Origin: Paraphaeosphaeria minitans
Lineage: Eukaryota > Ascomycota > Dothideomycetes > Pleosporales > Didymosphaeriaceae
Direction: 5' to 3'
NCBI GenBank assembly: GCA_015832175.1
Contig: WJXW01000013.1
Span: forward strand, 1,054,001-1,118,000
DNA: 64,000 nt
Part shown: positions 49,043-62,298 of the stretch, piece after piece
Numbering within the stretch: position 1 is the stretch's first letter
Layout of the letters: every line of letters starts with the position of its first letter
Translations under genes and position numbers: made by a program
Notes under the pieces: model-generated
Database searches by the model: none
Told to the model about the DNA's origin: nothing
The model's input: only the letters and a program-made list of their open reading frames with translations

Positions 49043-51683
49043 ATAAATATCTTCCTAGGAATCCTTTCTAATTGTGTGAGCACCTACTACCTATATAATA
49101 TTAGACTAGGACTTCTATAGGATAAATTATACAATAGACTAAACAGGCACTTTAACACTAGTGTTAATTATAATTAGTACTAGATAGACTAGACCACTCT
49201 TACCTTTAAACACTATAAAAGGGATAATCTAGCTACTATATTGCATAAGGCCCTAGAAGTAATAATTAATAAGCTTACCTTAGCCTAAAGGGCTCTTAGA
49301 CAAGGCTTTAGTAGTAAACTATAACTACACACTACTATTATATAAGTATACTGCAGCTATTCTAACCTTAAACAAGCTATGTTTAACCCTAAAAATATAG
49401 TAGAAAGCTTACTTAGTAACCTTCGTGCGTTACTCTAAGTTACTAAAGATAGAAAGAAGTTATAATTCTTCTAAGATAGTAAAAAGGTGTACTACACTAA
49501 TTAATATATTATTATACGCTAACCTTTATAAATATAAACCATCTATTATAAATATATAAGTATATATCTTTAACTTTAAAAGAAGGCTAGAGGAAGAAGA
49601 CTATTTCATAAAAAAAAAAGAAGATAAATAAGACTAATAGAGTAATAAAGAAAAAGTATAAAAGGCTACCTTATACCTTACTTCTACTACCTACCTTTAT
49701 CGCATAACTAGCGAAGACATGTAGCATAGTAAAGATAATAACAATATAGAGGAACCTACATAACTATTTACTCTAGCCAGTTAGTATTATATAAAGTACT
49801 AAGGAGAACTCTAGGACATAGGCGCTATACAAGTGTTTATAGTAGGAAAGGACTAGCTTACTACCTACTTACATAAAAACCTAACTACTAAAATAGACTA
49901 GTTACTAGGATCTACTAATATTAGCTTTAAAGGGCAGGGTTTCTAGACATCTCTAGGCACTATATAAATTACTAACCCTATAGAAATAGTTACCTACTAT
50001 ATTCTAGACTCCCTAACACTATTCCTACTATCGCTAGCAAATACTCACAGACCTAGAGTATACTTTAATAATATTCTAGATATTATTATATAAAAGAATA
50101 GTATAATAGTTTTAGTTATATAAAAGTAAGGTTACCCCTTCTTTAACCTTAGTAATAAGGAATTAGCGCTCTTCTTTACAGAGATAGAACTCTAACACCT
50201 ACACTACTATTTTAGACACTCTTAGACAGAAAGACTATATAAGCTTTTTACTTAGGTAGGATATAAAATAGAGAGCTCTATACTAGAAGAAGTAAGAAAG
50301 TTCTATTACTACTACTAGTTATATAACTAAGCGCTAAGACGCTTTAAGTTCTCTATCTAAAATAACTTATACTTTAACTATAAAATTATTATTAATATTA
50401 TATAAATTAGTGAAAGGGATATCCTATATATTATTAATATAGACACATCCTTTTAGATAGTCTAATTCCTAAGATTAATAACTACATAAGACACCTAGAA
50501 TACCTTAATAAGATGCTAGATTAATATATACTAAGGTCCACTAGATTACATTATCTATAACCTAGAAACTAACTTCGCTTCTAATAAGTTTTAGAATTAT
50601 ATAAAGATAGTTAGAGTAGAATATAGGTAAATACTAGTAGAGGTACACTAGGCTGTAGGTAAAATTAAAAGAGTATATATACTACTATACTAAGCGTATA
50701 ATATTCTGAGAGCTAAGATTAATAGTTATATGGATAATAAGATAATGCTATAAATAGCAGTAAAGGCACTAAATAATATAGCTAGGCCTAATAGCATAGT
50801 ACTTACCCTCCTAGTCTTTAGCGCCTACCTAAGGATTAATAAAAACTCCCGACTCTTACTAGAACTAATCGCCTAAGCTAATATAGTTTAGAAAGTAATA
50901 AAAATACTTAAAAAGGATAGAGCTAAAGTTAAAGTTACTTATATAATTAATACTAGGAATAGCCTATTATTACATAAAACCCTTACACTCCTACTTAGCT
51001 CTAAAGTTATAGCCTAGAGAGAAAAGAAGGGATAGTAAGAACTATATAAAATTAAAAGTATTAAAGGAAGAGATATTATTCTAGAGCTTAAAAATACACC
51101 TCTAAAACTACGCTATATATAGGTTAAACTATACTATTATATAACTAAAGACAGTACACAGACACTATAGGATATAGATACTTCTATAGCTGTATAAATT
51201 AAAGCTCTAAAGCCAAGGCTAAGGGGAAGACCTAGAAAGGACTAAACTACTATAGTTATATAATTAGGTAAAGCTTAACAAAGATTAGAAAAACTAAACA
51301 CCTAGTTTATTACCTAGAAAGAAAAAGATAATTTTAAGCTTACACTAAAGCTTTATATAGATAGTGTTATTACTACACCAAGCCAGCCCTTTAAAGAATT
51401 AGATGTAGTAGAAATAAATACCCTTATTACTAATAGCACTTTTAAAATCTTATTATATAACCCTAATAAATAACCTAGCTATATCTTTAACCTACGTCTT
51501 GTATAAGAGATTAAAGGCGAGATAACCTAACTATATAAGAAATTAAGACTTGTCTTTACTAGCTGTTTAGATAAAGAAAAAAAGAAGATCCTTATATAAT
51601 CCCCTACTATCTAGCGTATAAGCTAGAGGTTACTATTAGCTCTTTTAGTAACACTAATTTAGTTATATAATATATATATTAAG

Positions 51684-52005
51684 CTTAGTGTAGGTTTAGC
51701 TCAATCTATAATTAAGCATTTAAGGGTTAATAGTATACTATCGTGTAAAGGGTAAGAAGTAGGTTTAATTAATTACGTCTTGTCTATCGTATAAAGGGGC
51801 ACTAAGGACGTTATAAAGTCTCTACCTCTTAGCGCTAACCTAAGCAGTAGGTCCTTGTGTAGGTCCTTATAGGTAGGTAGGGCCTTATAAAGTCTCTACC
51901 TCTTAGTGCTAACCTAAGTAGTGGGTCCTTGTGCAGGTCCCCACAGGTAGGCAGGCCCCTATTTTACTTAGTGCTATTTGTACGATAAACTGTACAGATA
52001 CTTAG
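51684..52005 (-). mobile_element. Solo Copia-1 LTR inside Copia-1 reverse transcriptase (duplication CTTAG)
   Basis: LTR 51689-52000 (312 bp, TGTAGG...ACAGATA) is flanked by CTTAG at 51684-51688 and 52001-52005. It is in the orientation opposite to the host element. The reverse transcriptase reading frame resumes directly after the duplication, so removing the LTR and one CTTAG restores collinearity. Confidence 0.9.
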
Positions 52006-53539
52006 GGACATTACTTAGGCCTATATACAGTCTACTAATAAACCCCTTTGTACATTATACGCCTAACTACTAGTAGAAATACGCAATTTCTTCCCACTAA
52101 ACACAATTCTATAAGTTATACGACCTCTATATAATGCAGTAGAATTAGGTCTCTACTAGTTTAAGACATACTACAACCACTATAAGGAGAAACTAAGAAT
52201 GTATATATTAATGTACAATCTATACCTACTTATTACAAATAAGGGACCTAAGATATTTAGCATTACTAGACTCTAAACTAATAACACCTTTAGTGTGGTT
52301 ACAGAAAGCTTTATATAATAAGAAGAGAAGCAGCTCTATACTATAAAATTTTATATAAAGAATAAAAGCGTCTTAACACAAAATAGGGCAATTAAGTTTA
52401 ATAGAGATAAAATCCAACTTATCTAGGGTGTTATTACCCTAGAATAGAAGGGACAGGCTAAAGGCCTTTATATAATTAATCCCTAAGATAAAGACGCTGC
52501 ACACTAATATATTACATAATAAGTAAGAGGTGTATATATCTCTTTAGTTTACTAATTAGAAGTAACATTTAATCTATCTATTACTGCGCAAATAATGGTA
52601 CTAATAAAAGAAAATATTAAGGCACTAAACATGCGTTTAAACTAGTAAATTTAGAATATACAAAGAGAACTAAAATTTATTCTACTTAACCTAGGTCGCA
52701 CGAAGCTATTTATCTTCATAGATAGCTCTTTTACTAATAATAGAGACATAAGCTTATAGCTTGGCTTTATTATTGTGCTAACAGAGGAATATTATATAAT
52801 AACTTAGAACTTTAAGATCTATATTAATATTATCTACTAGAACTTAGTAAAGTATAAAAGAGTAACTAGAAGTATTCTAGTAAGCAAATTATATAGTCTA
52901 GTAGGCAGCTTTAATAATGTAATTGCATTAAGCATAACACTCTAATAGATTATATAAACACTTTAGATTTCCCTAATTCCTATTATAGTCTATACTAACT
53001 CGAAATCCCTATACAAATGCCTTATACGACTAGGCACTATAAATAAAAAACGCCTTATAATTGATATTATGTTAATCAGGGAGTCGTACAAAAAATAGGA
53101 AATCATAGATATTAGGTGAATTAATAGCAAAAACAATCCTACTAATACTTATACAAAGAAAGCACCTAACTAGAAACTCTAAATACTAATCTTAATAAAT
53201 AAACTACACATTACTGTTAAGGCTTTAGTAGATTGAATTAATAAGGACTATATAATAAAGTAACTACTCTACTATATAACATTTCTTTTATTATTTTACT
53301 TACTATTTCAGAAAAAAAGATTTTTTCTTTTTCTGTCTAACTTACTACAACTTCGCACAGACACATTAACTTTTAGGCTATATAGCCCTACTACTAATTT
53401 AATATTATAGTTTTATTATAATAGAGAGAACACATCGTAGGAGATTATGTAAAGATATTGAAGAATATATTTTCTATATTAATAATTTAGATATCTAAAG
53501 ACTAGGCCTACCTACCCCTTTATACAATAAAGACATTCA

Positions 53540-54060
53540 CCCCTCCCTTATATATAACGCTCACAACGAGTAACGTGCAACTTCTACACATAGGCGCTAT
53601 ATAATCTAGACTTATAGCCTAGGATTATATGATAATCTAGAAACACCTAACTACTAGTATTAGTAGTACTATATAAGTAAGCATAAGACTTATTCTAAAC
53701 TAAGCCATATAACTAGATAAGAACTGCTTACTAATATCCCTTATATTATATAACACAAGTAGCCCACTACTAGAGGTTTTTGCTAACTAGGATTTGCACA
53801 ATTATTTTCTAGGAGGGTATCTAGGCCACCTTAGCCTCTTTATTCTACACCTATTAACATCGTATAATAAAATAAAAATGCTCTAGAAAATTGATTATAT
53901 ATCTACTACTAGGCTCTACATAAAGGCACTTAAACTAGGCAAACTAGTAGGGAGGTTAACCTAGATACGCAATCTAGTCTAGCCTATAATAACTAGTATA
54001 AAGACACTAGTAGTAAGGACACTAGCGCCTAATAAACTAATAGTGTTATTAGCTATTGTA
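53540..54060 (+). pseudogene. Unidentified coding relic downstream of Copia-1 RNase H
   Basis: A plus frame from about 53,566 with only TAG/TAA interruptions (for example NVQLLHIGA, LDKNCLLISLILYNTSSPL and FLGGYLGHLSLF) lies after the end of RNase H and before the 3' end of the element. It is inside the portion missing from the 2.2 kb derivative. It may be an extra Copia-1 gene or part of an old insertion; no family recognised. Confidence 0.35.
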
Positions 54061-54386
54061 TAATAGCAAGAGTATGTATATATACATATATATATATATC
54101 TTATTAAAAATTAGCATTATATAAAAAAGCTATATATATTTACTAGTAATAGAGCACTAGCCACTAGACACTAGAACACTAAAAAGGATAAGATAAGAAA
54201 GGAGGAAGGTACACGTATATTAAAGTAGAATAAAGAAAAAAGAGTTTAGGGAAGCTAGAAGATATCCTGTTATACCTACTTACTAAGACCTAGCGCTAAG
54301 TATTATATTACTTAACACCTTACCTTCTATTTGCGCATAAGGTATATACCTAAAAAGAGCCTTATCGCGTAATACAGCTCTGCTAC

Positions 54387-54598
54387 TATTAGGAGTTGGG
54401 CACGAGCAATGTAGCTTTAGCTTTAGATGTGAAACAATGGTGAATTGTATAGTAGGATGTAGGATAGAGGATAGACGAATCGCTGCCGGATTACTCTGTT
54501 AGCAATGGAACTATATAGCCTTGGATTAGGTGATCTCCACCTATATCTAGCTGGCCCTTACTATCCTAGAGCCTAGCCAGATACCTAGGGTTCTAATA
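54387..54598 (-). repeat. Gypsy-3 LTR (3' LTR)
   Basis: A 212 bp LTR with only light RIP damage compared with its surroundings. The partner fragment at 62299-62367 shows many more C/T and G/A changes. Confidence 0.85.
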
Positions 54599-55194
54599 TT
54601 ATCCCCCTTTAAGGGATCTCTCGTCTTAAGAGTAAAGTATTTAGTAAGTCCCTTTGCTATTTATCGCTATTAGTCCTTTATTAGCACTAACTAGCTCTAC
54701 TAGCACCTAGTAGTTAGCGTAGGCCTTTAACTATCCCTACTTCTTCAACTTAGTAGTGAGCCTAATATTAGAGGATCTAAAAGGTCCTACTATTTCTAAA
54801 ATGGCTTAATTGTAAATAATAAGGAGGACTACGTCCTAGTTTATTCCTATTTATACTATTTTGTTCTAGATAGTGCCTAAATTGTTATAATAAATTTATG
54901 CAGCACTTACGCGCCCCTTGTGTTAGATTGTAACTATTTCTGCCTAGGTAAGGTAAGATGTTACTATCTACACTAGTGTGGCATGTAACTACGCTAGTAA
55001 CTAGCGTCTTAGCGATAGGGTAGTTATCCTATTGCCTAGGGCTCTTAGACCTATTCTCTCCTTATATTTTCTTATAGTAAGTGACATTATACGGCCCTTA
55101 GATTAGTACATTCTAGCGTAACTTAGCACTAACTGTACTAAAGAGTCGTACGTCGTACCTTTTTAGTATATATTTAACACTTTTTGTACATCTT

Positions 55195-56900
55195 TAATAA
55201 TAATTGACACTAATTAGCACTAATAGGCAGAAATTAGTATTAGTTAGCACTAATTAGCACAAATTAGTACTAATTATTATAAATTATAATAGCTTTACCT
55301 AAGAAGCGCTCTTTTCGCGACTATCGTATTAATACGATTAAGACTAATAGACTTTGTACTAAAATACTATATATTAGATGTATTAGAATTATAGTAGAGC
55401 GTAGTGTTCTAGAATTAGACACTGCATGCGTAATAGACCTAAATAATAACAAATAGGAATTGTTATAATTTGAAGATTACCACTATAAGAAGTGTAGTAA
55501 TTATTTAGATAAGGGCACCTTATGCTTCGCAGTAAGTTACTTTCTAGCGTTATTTAGCGCTATTTAGCACTATTAGGTACTAATAGGCGCATATAGCCCT
55601 TATTTAAGGTACTTAGGCTCCTTAAAACCCTTAAAGTCTATTTTAGGTCTGTCCTAGAAATAGACGTCTAAGCCTTAGTTGCGGCGTCTAAGAAAGCTAA
55701 TACTGCAGCCTAAGTGTCCTATAAAGCTACTAAAGAGGAATATAAGGTCTAGTGTAAGGACCTAAAGTATATTACGGCTCTAGCTAATCTTGCTAAAGGC
55801 TAATTGCGACTTATAGCTAAACCTATTGCCCCTTTATTATAGAATAAGGAGAATGCGCTCCTTAAAGTGTAGAAGCTAAGAATAGAGGCTAATAAGAGGG
55901 TGATAGCTACAGCTACACGTATTATAGCAGAGCTAAATAAGTATAAGTACTATTTAGTGTAATTTAGCACAAATTAGCGCTAATTAGTATATAGGGACTT
56001 ACGTGGGTACGCTAAGAAGTTCTAGGCCTATAATAGGGCCTTTATACTTAAAGATAAGTGCGCTAACTCTAGTGTAATTCTATATAGTTATTCTCGCTCT
56101 AGAAAGGCGCTTAAGGCTAAGGCTTATCGCATTAAGCGCGAAATAGAGTTAGAAGATAAGGTAATCTCGCTATATAAGGCTAAGGCTCTAGTATAGATAC
56201 ACTATAGTACTATTTAGAGCAAGTTAGTACTAACTAGTGTAATAGGTCCCTAGCTATCCTTGCGTAACTATCTTAACTAGCCTTAATATCTTTTTGGCAG
56301 AAACTACCGCAGCTAACTCCAAAGTCTAACTAGAAGCCACTTATAGGGACGCTAAGGTTATGTCTACACTAGCTACTTCTACTTTAGCGCGTTATAGCGT
56401 AAGGAGGCGTAACCTAGACTTATTTACTATTTCTAAGCCCCTAGCAGACTTCCTACCTATTAATGGTACTAATACGGAGAAGTTAGTGTACTTTAATTGC
56501 CATTTTATAACTTCTTTTTATACTAAGGGCCTAGCAACTTAAAGCAGCTCTAATAAGAGTTATTAGGATTAATTATTTAAATAAAGACGTAACATAGCAC
56601 TACACAGCCTAAATAGGCACAATACGGCACAGTATAGCATAAATTGGCGTAAATAGGAACATAATAGCAGAATTTAGCAATAATAGTAATAATCTAGCGT
56701 TAGTTAATTTTAAATAGCACATTTGCCTAGCTTTTTAGGCTATTACCCACAAATAGGCGACATTTTAACATAGGTTCTTATTTTAGTTAGTTATTAACCC
56801 TATTTTAGGTAATAAGAGGCTTTCTGCCTTATAATAATATAATTTAATCTAGATTGTGCTAAATTATACTAATATGTACTAGATTGTGCCAGAATCGCGA
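55195..56900. repeat. Dispersed short motif TTAGCACTAATTAG in Gypsy-3 non-coding parts
   Basis: Words of the type WWTTAGCACTAA / AATTAGCACAAATTAG recur in clusters at 55,205-55,275, 55,550-55,585, 55,955-55,990, 56,210-56,245, 56,590-56,720 and 56,855-56,895. Three of these clusters coincide with the introns of the accessory gene, and none falls in its exons. Confidence 0.7.
55289..56542 (+). pseudogene. Gypsy-3 accessory gene: four exons, antisense to gag-pol
   Basis: Exons 55289-55531, 55597-55946, 55995-56206, 56301-56542 join in consistent phases (0, 2, 1) and would encode about 348 aa. Introns: 65 nt (GTAAGT...TACTAATAG...ATATAG), 48 nt (GTACTA...GCTAAT...TATAG), 94 nt (GTACTA...TACTAACTAG...GGCAG). 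The start codon reads ATA at 55289, one G-to-A step from ATG. Exon 1 carries a Cys cluster at its end (KKCSNYLDKGTLCF; Tyr likely from Cys). Exon 2 is a Lys/Ala/Gln-rich coiled-coil-like stretch with six TAG/TAA at presumed Gln. Exon 4 has 60 intact codons ending FYTKGLAT-stop. The protein matches no retroelement domain known to me. Confidence 0.6.
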
Positions 56901-59900
56901 TATTACTAACATTATCTTTATCCTTTGCTAATTTTAAAGGGTGTCGCATATACTAATTAGTATTTCTGTACCTATTAAAACACCCTGCCTAACTAGCTAA
57001 CTATCCACTAAACTCCCTATAGGAGACACGTGGGATTTTTAAAAGGATAAAAGGGTCTATAGTATCTAATTATAAGTTAATGTTCGCATATCGTACTAAA
57101 TTGGGACATTTTGTGCTAGGTAGGTCTAACTTAGACTAACATTTTTATATAAGTTCTTAGCGTTTGCTAGTTTTCCCCTTTGAGGGAGGTTACCCACAAC
57201 CTCTCTTCTTTGCCTCTAGAAGTGTAGTTATTAACCTTCTTAGAAATATCTTAAGCTTTTTCTAGAACTCTTTAAGCGCATTTTCACTAATTAATATAGT
57301 AGGTTCCTGAGAGTTTTCTTCTAAATTATATCTACTCTATTTAATAAGGTATTCCTATTATCCTAACTTATTTTGTTGTCTGTTAATAATATAGTCTACT
57401 TTATATACATTATCGCCATATTGGCGTAATGTGTCTTTAATTAGCAGTTGTTAGTAGGGTAGTTTCCCACGCAGTTTGTATAGTTCTAGTAGGAAAGGAT
57501 AGAACACTAGATAAACCTTACCTAATTTAGGTAGGTTTACTTAGTAGGCTGTAGGTAGAGAGCTAATACACTTATCTACTACTCTAGGGCCTAGGAATTT
57601 CTAGTCTATCTTCTTGTTTAGTTGTATAGACTTTAGATTCCTACTTAAAACCTATACCTTGTTACCTTTATTAAGTTGTAAAGGGGTTCTCTTCTTATTA
57701 GAGATAGATTTTTAGTACTTCTGTACTACCTATAGCTTCTTTCTTATATTTACGCGTATTTCTATTAATCTTAACACTATTTAGTAGCCCCTTAGGCTTT
57801 CCCCGCCACCTAGTAGTATATTAGGCTAGGTTAGGTTAGAGGGATTATATCTAAAGCACACTTAGTATAGTGTGTACCCTATTACTAAATATTTACTATT
57901 ATTGTACGTATATTCTACTAGAGAGATCTATATTACCTAATTATTTTACTCTAAAGAGTAGAAGATTCGTAAGTATTATTCTAGTGTTTAGTTCTAGCGT
58001 TCTGTTTGCCTGTTAGTCTAAGGGTAAAAAGCTAAGGTTAAAACCCTCCTTAAGTTTAGGTAATAATAGAAAGTATCCTAGTGTTTCGCTTTTATTACTA
58101 GTCCTCTATCCAAGAGAATACTCTCTAAATTACTATAAAGTCTAATAACCTCACGAATCTAAGCCTAAGCTAGGTTAGTGCTATCCTAATCCATCTAGGC
58201 TAGTACATAATAAGTTATCTTAGAAAATTAATTAACAATTACTAAGATAGCGTTATATGTTAGTCCTAAAAAGCGACTTAGGGGTAGATTAGTAATAAAG
58301 TCTATTATCACGTACTACTATAGATAATCTAGGATACGAAGCTACTGCAAAAGACTATAAGGCTTATATCTTTTATAGGTTGCCTATTAGCACCACTTAT
58401 AGTTATAAACATAGTTAGCGACCTCCTTATTTATACTAGTCTAGTAAAACTTCTATTAAACGCGCTTAAGCGTCTAAGTTGCACTAAAATATTCTAAGAG
58501 AGGGCTATTATAGTAGCTCTTAATAGCTTTTATACGCTTTAAAGGAGACTTAAGCCACACTAGACTAGTTAGTTCTAAGCTACAGCCACTTAGACTAGAT
58601 TGCGCTAACTTATTAACCTTATTATCTAATAAGTTTAAATCTTTAGATTTAATAGCCTCTTAGTCCTCTAGAGAGAGGTAGTTACTAAGACTACCCTTAT
58701 CTAATCTCTTAAAGTAATGGGTATCTCTATAGGGCCTATTGCCCTATCTTATCTACCTTCTAGAGGGGTTAGTCTCTTAATAGGGCTTATTACCCTATCC
58801 TATCTAGTTCCTAGAATAGGTAGAGATAGTAGAGACTAGAGCGTATCTATTTTACCTTTCTAATAATAGATTAGCTAAAGGCTTAACAAAGGCTTTATTA
58901 TTCTTCTACTTAGCATCCTAGGTGCTAAGCATATAGTCTAGGCGCTTTAATAGGCTATCTGCTAGATTTGTTAATCCTGCCCTGTAAGTTATAACAAAGT
59001 TATACTCACTTAGGGTGAGGTACAACTAGACGTAACGTAATATAAGCGTCTTAGGCTCTATAAACTATTAAAAGTTATAATAATCTGTTAAAACCTTAAA
59101 GTGTTAAGTTTAAAAGTATTAACGCTAGTGTTTAACTAACTTAATAATAGTAAAGAGTTTCTTATTATAAGTATTATAGTAGTACTGCGTAGTGCTTAAT
59201 TTCCTTAAGAAGAAGTTAATTAGTCGCTATAAGCCTAGCTTGTCGCCTTTAGGCATAAGTTAGCTATAAATAGCACTAATTGCTCTACTTAAGGCGTTAG
59301 TCTTAAGACGTGTCTATTGTCTATGCTTAAAGTGCACTAGTGTAGGCACTTTAAGGAATGCGTCTTTTAGCGTCTAGAAAGCTTTAGTGCCTTTTAGCCT
59401 AATATCTAGGGCCACACTCTCCTCTTTTTACATCGCTAGCCCCTGCCTAGCGCTATCTAGCGCTTTTTTAGTTAAACTAGTAAGAGGTAGCGCTATTTAG
59501 GAGAAATTAGTAATAAACTGTGTATAATAGTTTATAAAGCTAATAAAGACGCGTATATTACGTATATAGGTTAGTTTTGGCTATAATTATATCGCATTAA
59601 CCTAATCTGGGCTAATTGTGAGCCCTTCTAGAGAAACAACAAACCTAAGGTACTCTGTGGTAGTAGTGTGCCATTTACACTTCTTTAGGTTAATAAAGAG
59701 CTTTGCTTGGCGTAGCCTCTCTAGAATCTTCCTTATATAGGCCTTATATTCCTTTAGTGTATTAGAGAAGATTAATATGTTATCTAGGTATACAATATAG
59801 GTAACATTAATTAGGCTAGTTAGTATCTAGGTAATTAGGCCCTAGAACTAGGCTAGTGCGTTAGTAAGGCTAAAGGGCATTATAGTATACTTAAAATAGC

Positions 59901-62298
59901 TATATCTTATACAAAAAGCAGTTTTCCACTTATCTTCTTCTGCGATATAAACTTAATAGTACGCTTCTTTTAAGTTAAGCTTTATAAATATCTTAGCTTG
60001 TTTTAGTTAGTTTAGAGATTTAGTAATTAGTAGGAGAGCTCTATAATATTTAATTGTAATCTTATTAAGACTTTAATAATCTACACATAGGCGTAAGGTG
60101 CTATCTTTCTTCTTTGCAAAGAGTATAGGGGCACTAGCTAGGGATTTTAAATAGCAAATCTACTCTCTAGCTAAATACTCCTTAACGTACTTCCTTAATA
60201 TCTCTAACTTAACTATAGAGAGGTTATACATAGGGTAATATAGAGGTACACTACCTTCTACTAAATTAATCTGTAAATTACAGTTAGTATAAGCGGCAAG
60301 GTCCTTATAGTCCTTATTTAAGGCTACATCTGTAAGATTAGAGTAACAGAATAGTATTTCTACTATTTTGTTCCTATCTGCGCCAAATGGTGCTAGTACA
60401 TCTATATTGGATACTATACACGTGTATATAAAGATATAAGAGTCTTATATAGTATAATTAAACTACTTAGCGTCTTCTACTGTAATTTTTTAGTAGACTA
60501 GTACTTCCCTAGTGTCGCGTCTCTAAAATAGCACACGTTAGGTTATAATGTTTACCTTTAGGTTTACTTAATTAAACTAAGGTAAACCTAGAAGGATATT
60601 ATAACCTATAAGGTTAGTAACTACATAGGGTACCTCCTATTATTACTTTTGCCTACGTAAGTCCTTAAGTTCTATTAATAGCACTATTGTGCTATAAACC
60701 TTAATATTAGACCTATTTACTACCTAGGCAGGCAACCCTATTAATAGTTTAATATTAACCCCCTACTCTTTCGCCTTTTATAGTAAAAGGAGGTTTAACG
60801 CCAAAGTAGAATCTACTAAGGCGTTAATAGTATCCTTTTTAACTCTAGCTAGGAGAATAAGTATTCCCCTTAGCTAGGTATAAAGCTAGTTAAAAGGAGA
60901 TCCTAACTATCTTACTTCTAGGACTTTTTAAGGTGCCTTATAACTATTAATATATAGGTAGTAAGGGTAGCTACTACTCCTTCTATCCCCTACCTTTTCC
61001 TGCACCCTATTCTCTATTACGTGTAGACTAGGTATCTTAGGTTCTAGATAGAGCTGGCTTATCTAGAGTAGAGTAATTAGGTCTTAAGTAGCCTAGCTTT
61101 CTATAATACTAGTAAAAAGTGTTAGTTACTGGTAGTCTAGTGCTAAATAGCGCTAATTTAGGACTCTTAGTGCTATTACCCTGCTTTCTTAGTCTCTTAA
61201 CCGCCTTTTAGGGTTTTTTGTCCCCCTTAGAATCTAGTTACTCTAGGCGTTAATATTCTATACCCTTTAAGTGTAGGTTGGGAGCTAAGGATCCTTAATT
61301 TGGCTTATTTATCTAATAAATAATTAAAGCCTAAAGTTTAATATCTATAACTATAACTTAGAGCCCTAAGGGGATTACTTATAGCTACTATTAGATAGAA
61401 GGTAGAAGTAAGTCTACGTATTCTAGCTTTTATTATTTAAGGTTTATTATTCCTAGCTTCTTCTAGTAACTTTATAGATAATCTAATAGCTCTAATAGGC
61501 TCTAATTTAGTTTCTGTTAGTATCTCTTAAGCTAATTATACGCTAACTAGCGTCTTTCTTTAGAAAATCTTAAAGCTTCTAGTATCTTATCTCTTAGGTT
61601 AGCCTAAGTAGGTAACTAGTTAGGGTCTGTTAATAACTAGGCTTAAACTTTAGTTCTCTATACTGTACGGCAGATATCTAACACATGCTAGAGGGCGTAG
61701 GTGACTTTAAAGTCCTTATCTACAAAGTAGTCCTTTAAGGACTAGAAATAGAGCTTATAGTTATCTCTCTAATAATTAAACTCCTATTAGTCCCTTTAGG
61801 TATATTTATACAGCTACTTTTATAAAGGTTATAATAAAAATACTTTAAGGGGATCTTACGTCTTAATAAGATCTCTTATAGGCTTATATAAGGCTTAAGT
61901 GTCTCCTGCCTCCTATTATTATATTATTTAATTAATTCTATTAAGTTTAGCTATATTCCTTCTCTCTTTAAGCTATTGTTTAGCTTTCTTAAGCTGTTTA
62001 AAGATAGTGCTAGAAGAATTATCCTTAACATCTAGAGGTATTCTAACTTAGCCCTCTCTAGCGCGTCTAGGCGCAGAGTAACCTTAATATATAGAAAAAG
62101 GAGCACGCTAGTCCTCTAGCTCACTTAGTATAAGAGATAGGCTTAAATATAAGAATTTCCCTCCTATAGGCTCCTAAGCGTTCTAGTATTAAGTATAAGA
62201 GCGCGTAGACTGCAAAGTGTCTACTATTATAGCCTAGTTATTATATGTAGAAGCCTTTTAAAACTAAACTGCTTATATATATAGTAAGCAATTTAAAT

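Larger units (their letters stand above)
40776..54386 (+). mobile_element. Copia-1, long copy, interrupted by three insertions; right end outside window
   Basis: Ty1/Copia element on the plus strand. The left LTR 40781-41019 is the reverse complement of the LTRs at 13.9 and 15.7 kb. Segments are 41,020-41,389, 48,149-51,688 and 52,006-54,386. In coding order: gag about 48.2-49.7 kb; protease near 49,810-50,060 (DIGA from DTGA, LLSLAN); integrase about 50.1-51.3 kb (blocks YQGPLDYII, NFASNKFQNY, AVGKI); reverse transcriptase from about 51,430, resuming after the solo LTR, with the QTDDT-like block now QTNNT at 52,274-52,288; RNase H about 52.7-53.1 kb (FIDSSFTNNRD, LQLGFIIV). Stops are RIP-type. 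The terminal part and right LTR should lie beyond 64,000, because Gypsy-3 interrupts at 54,387. Confidence 0.83.
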
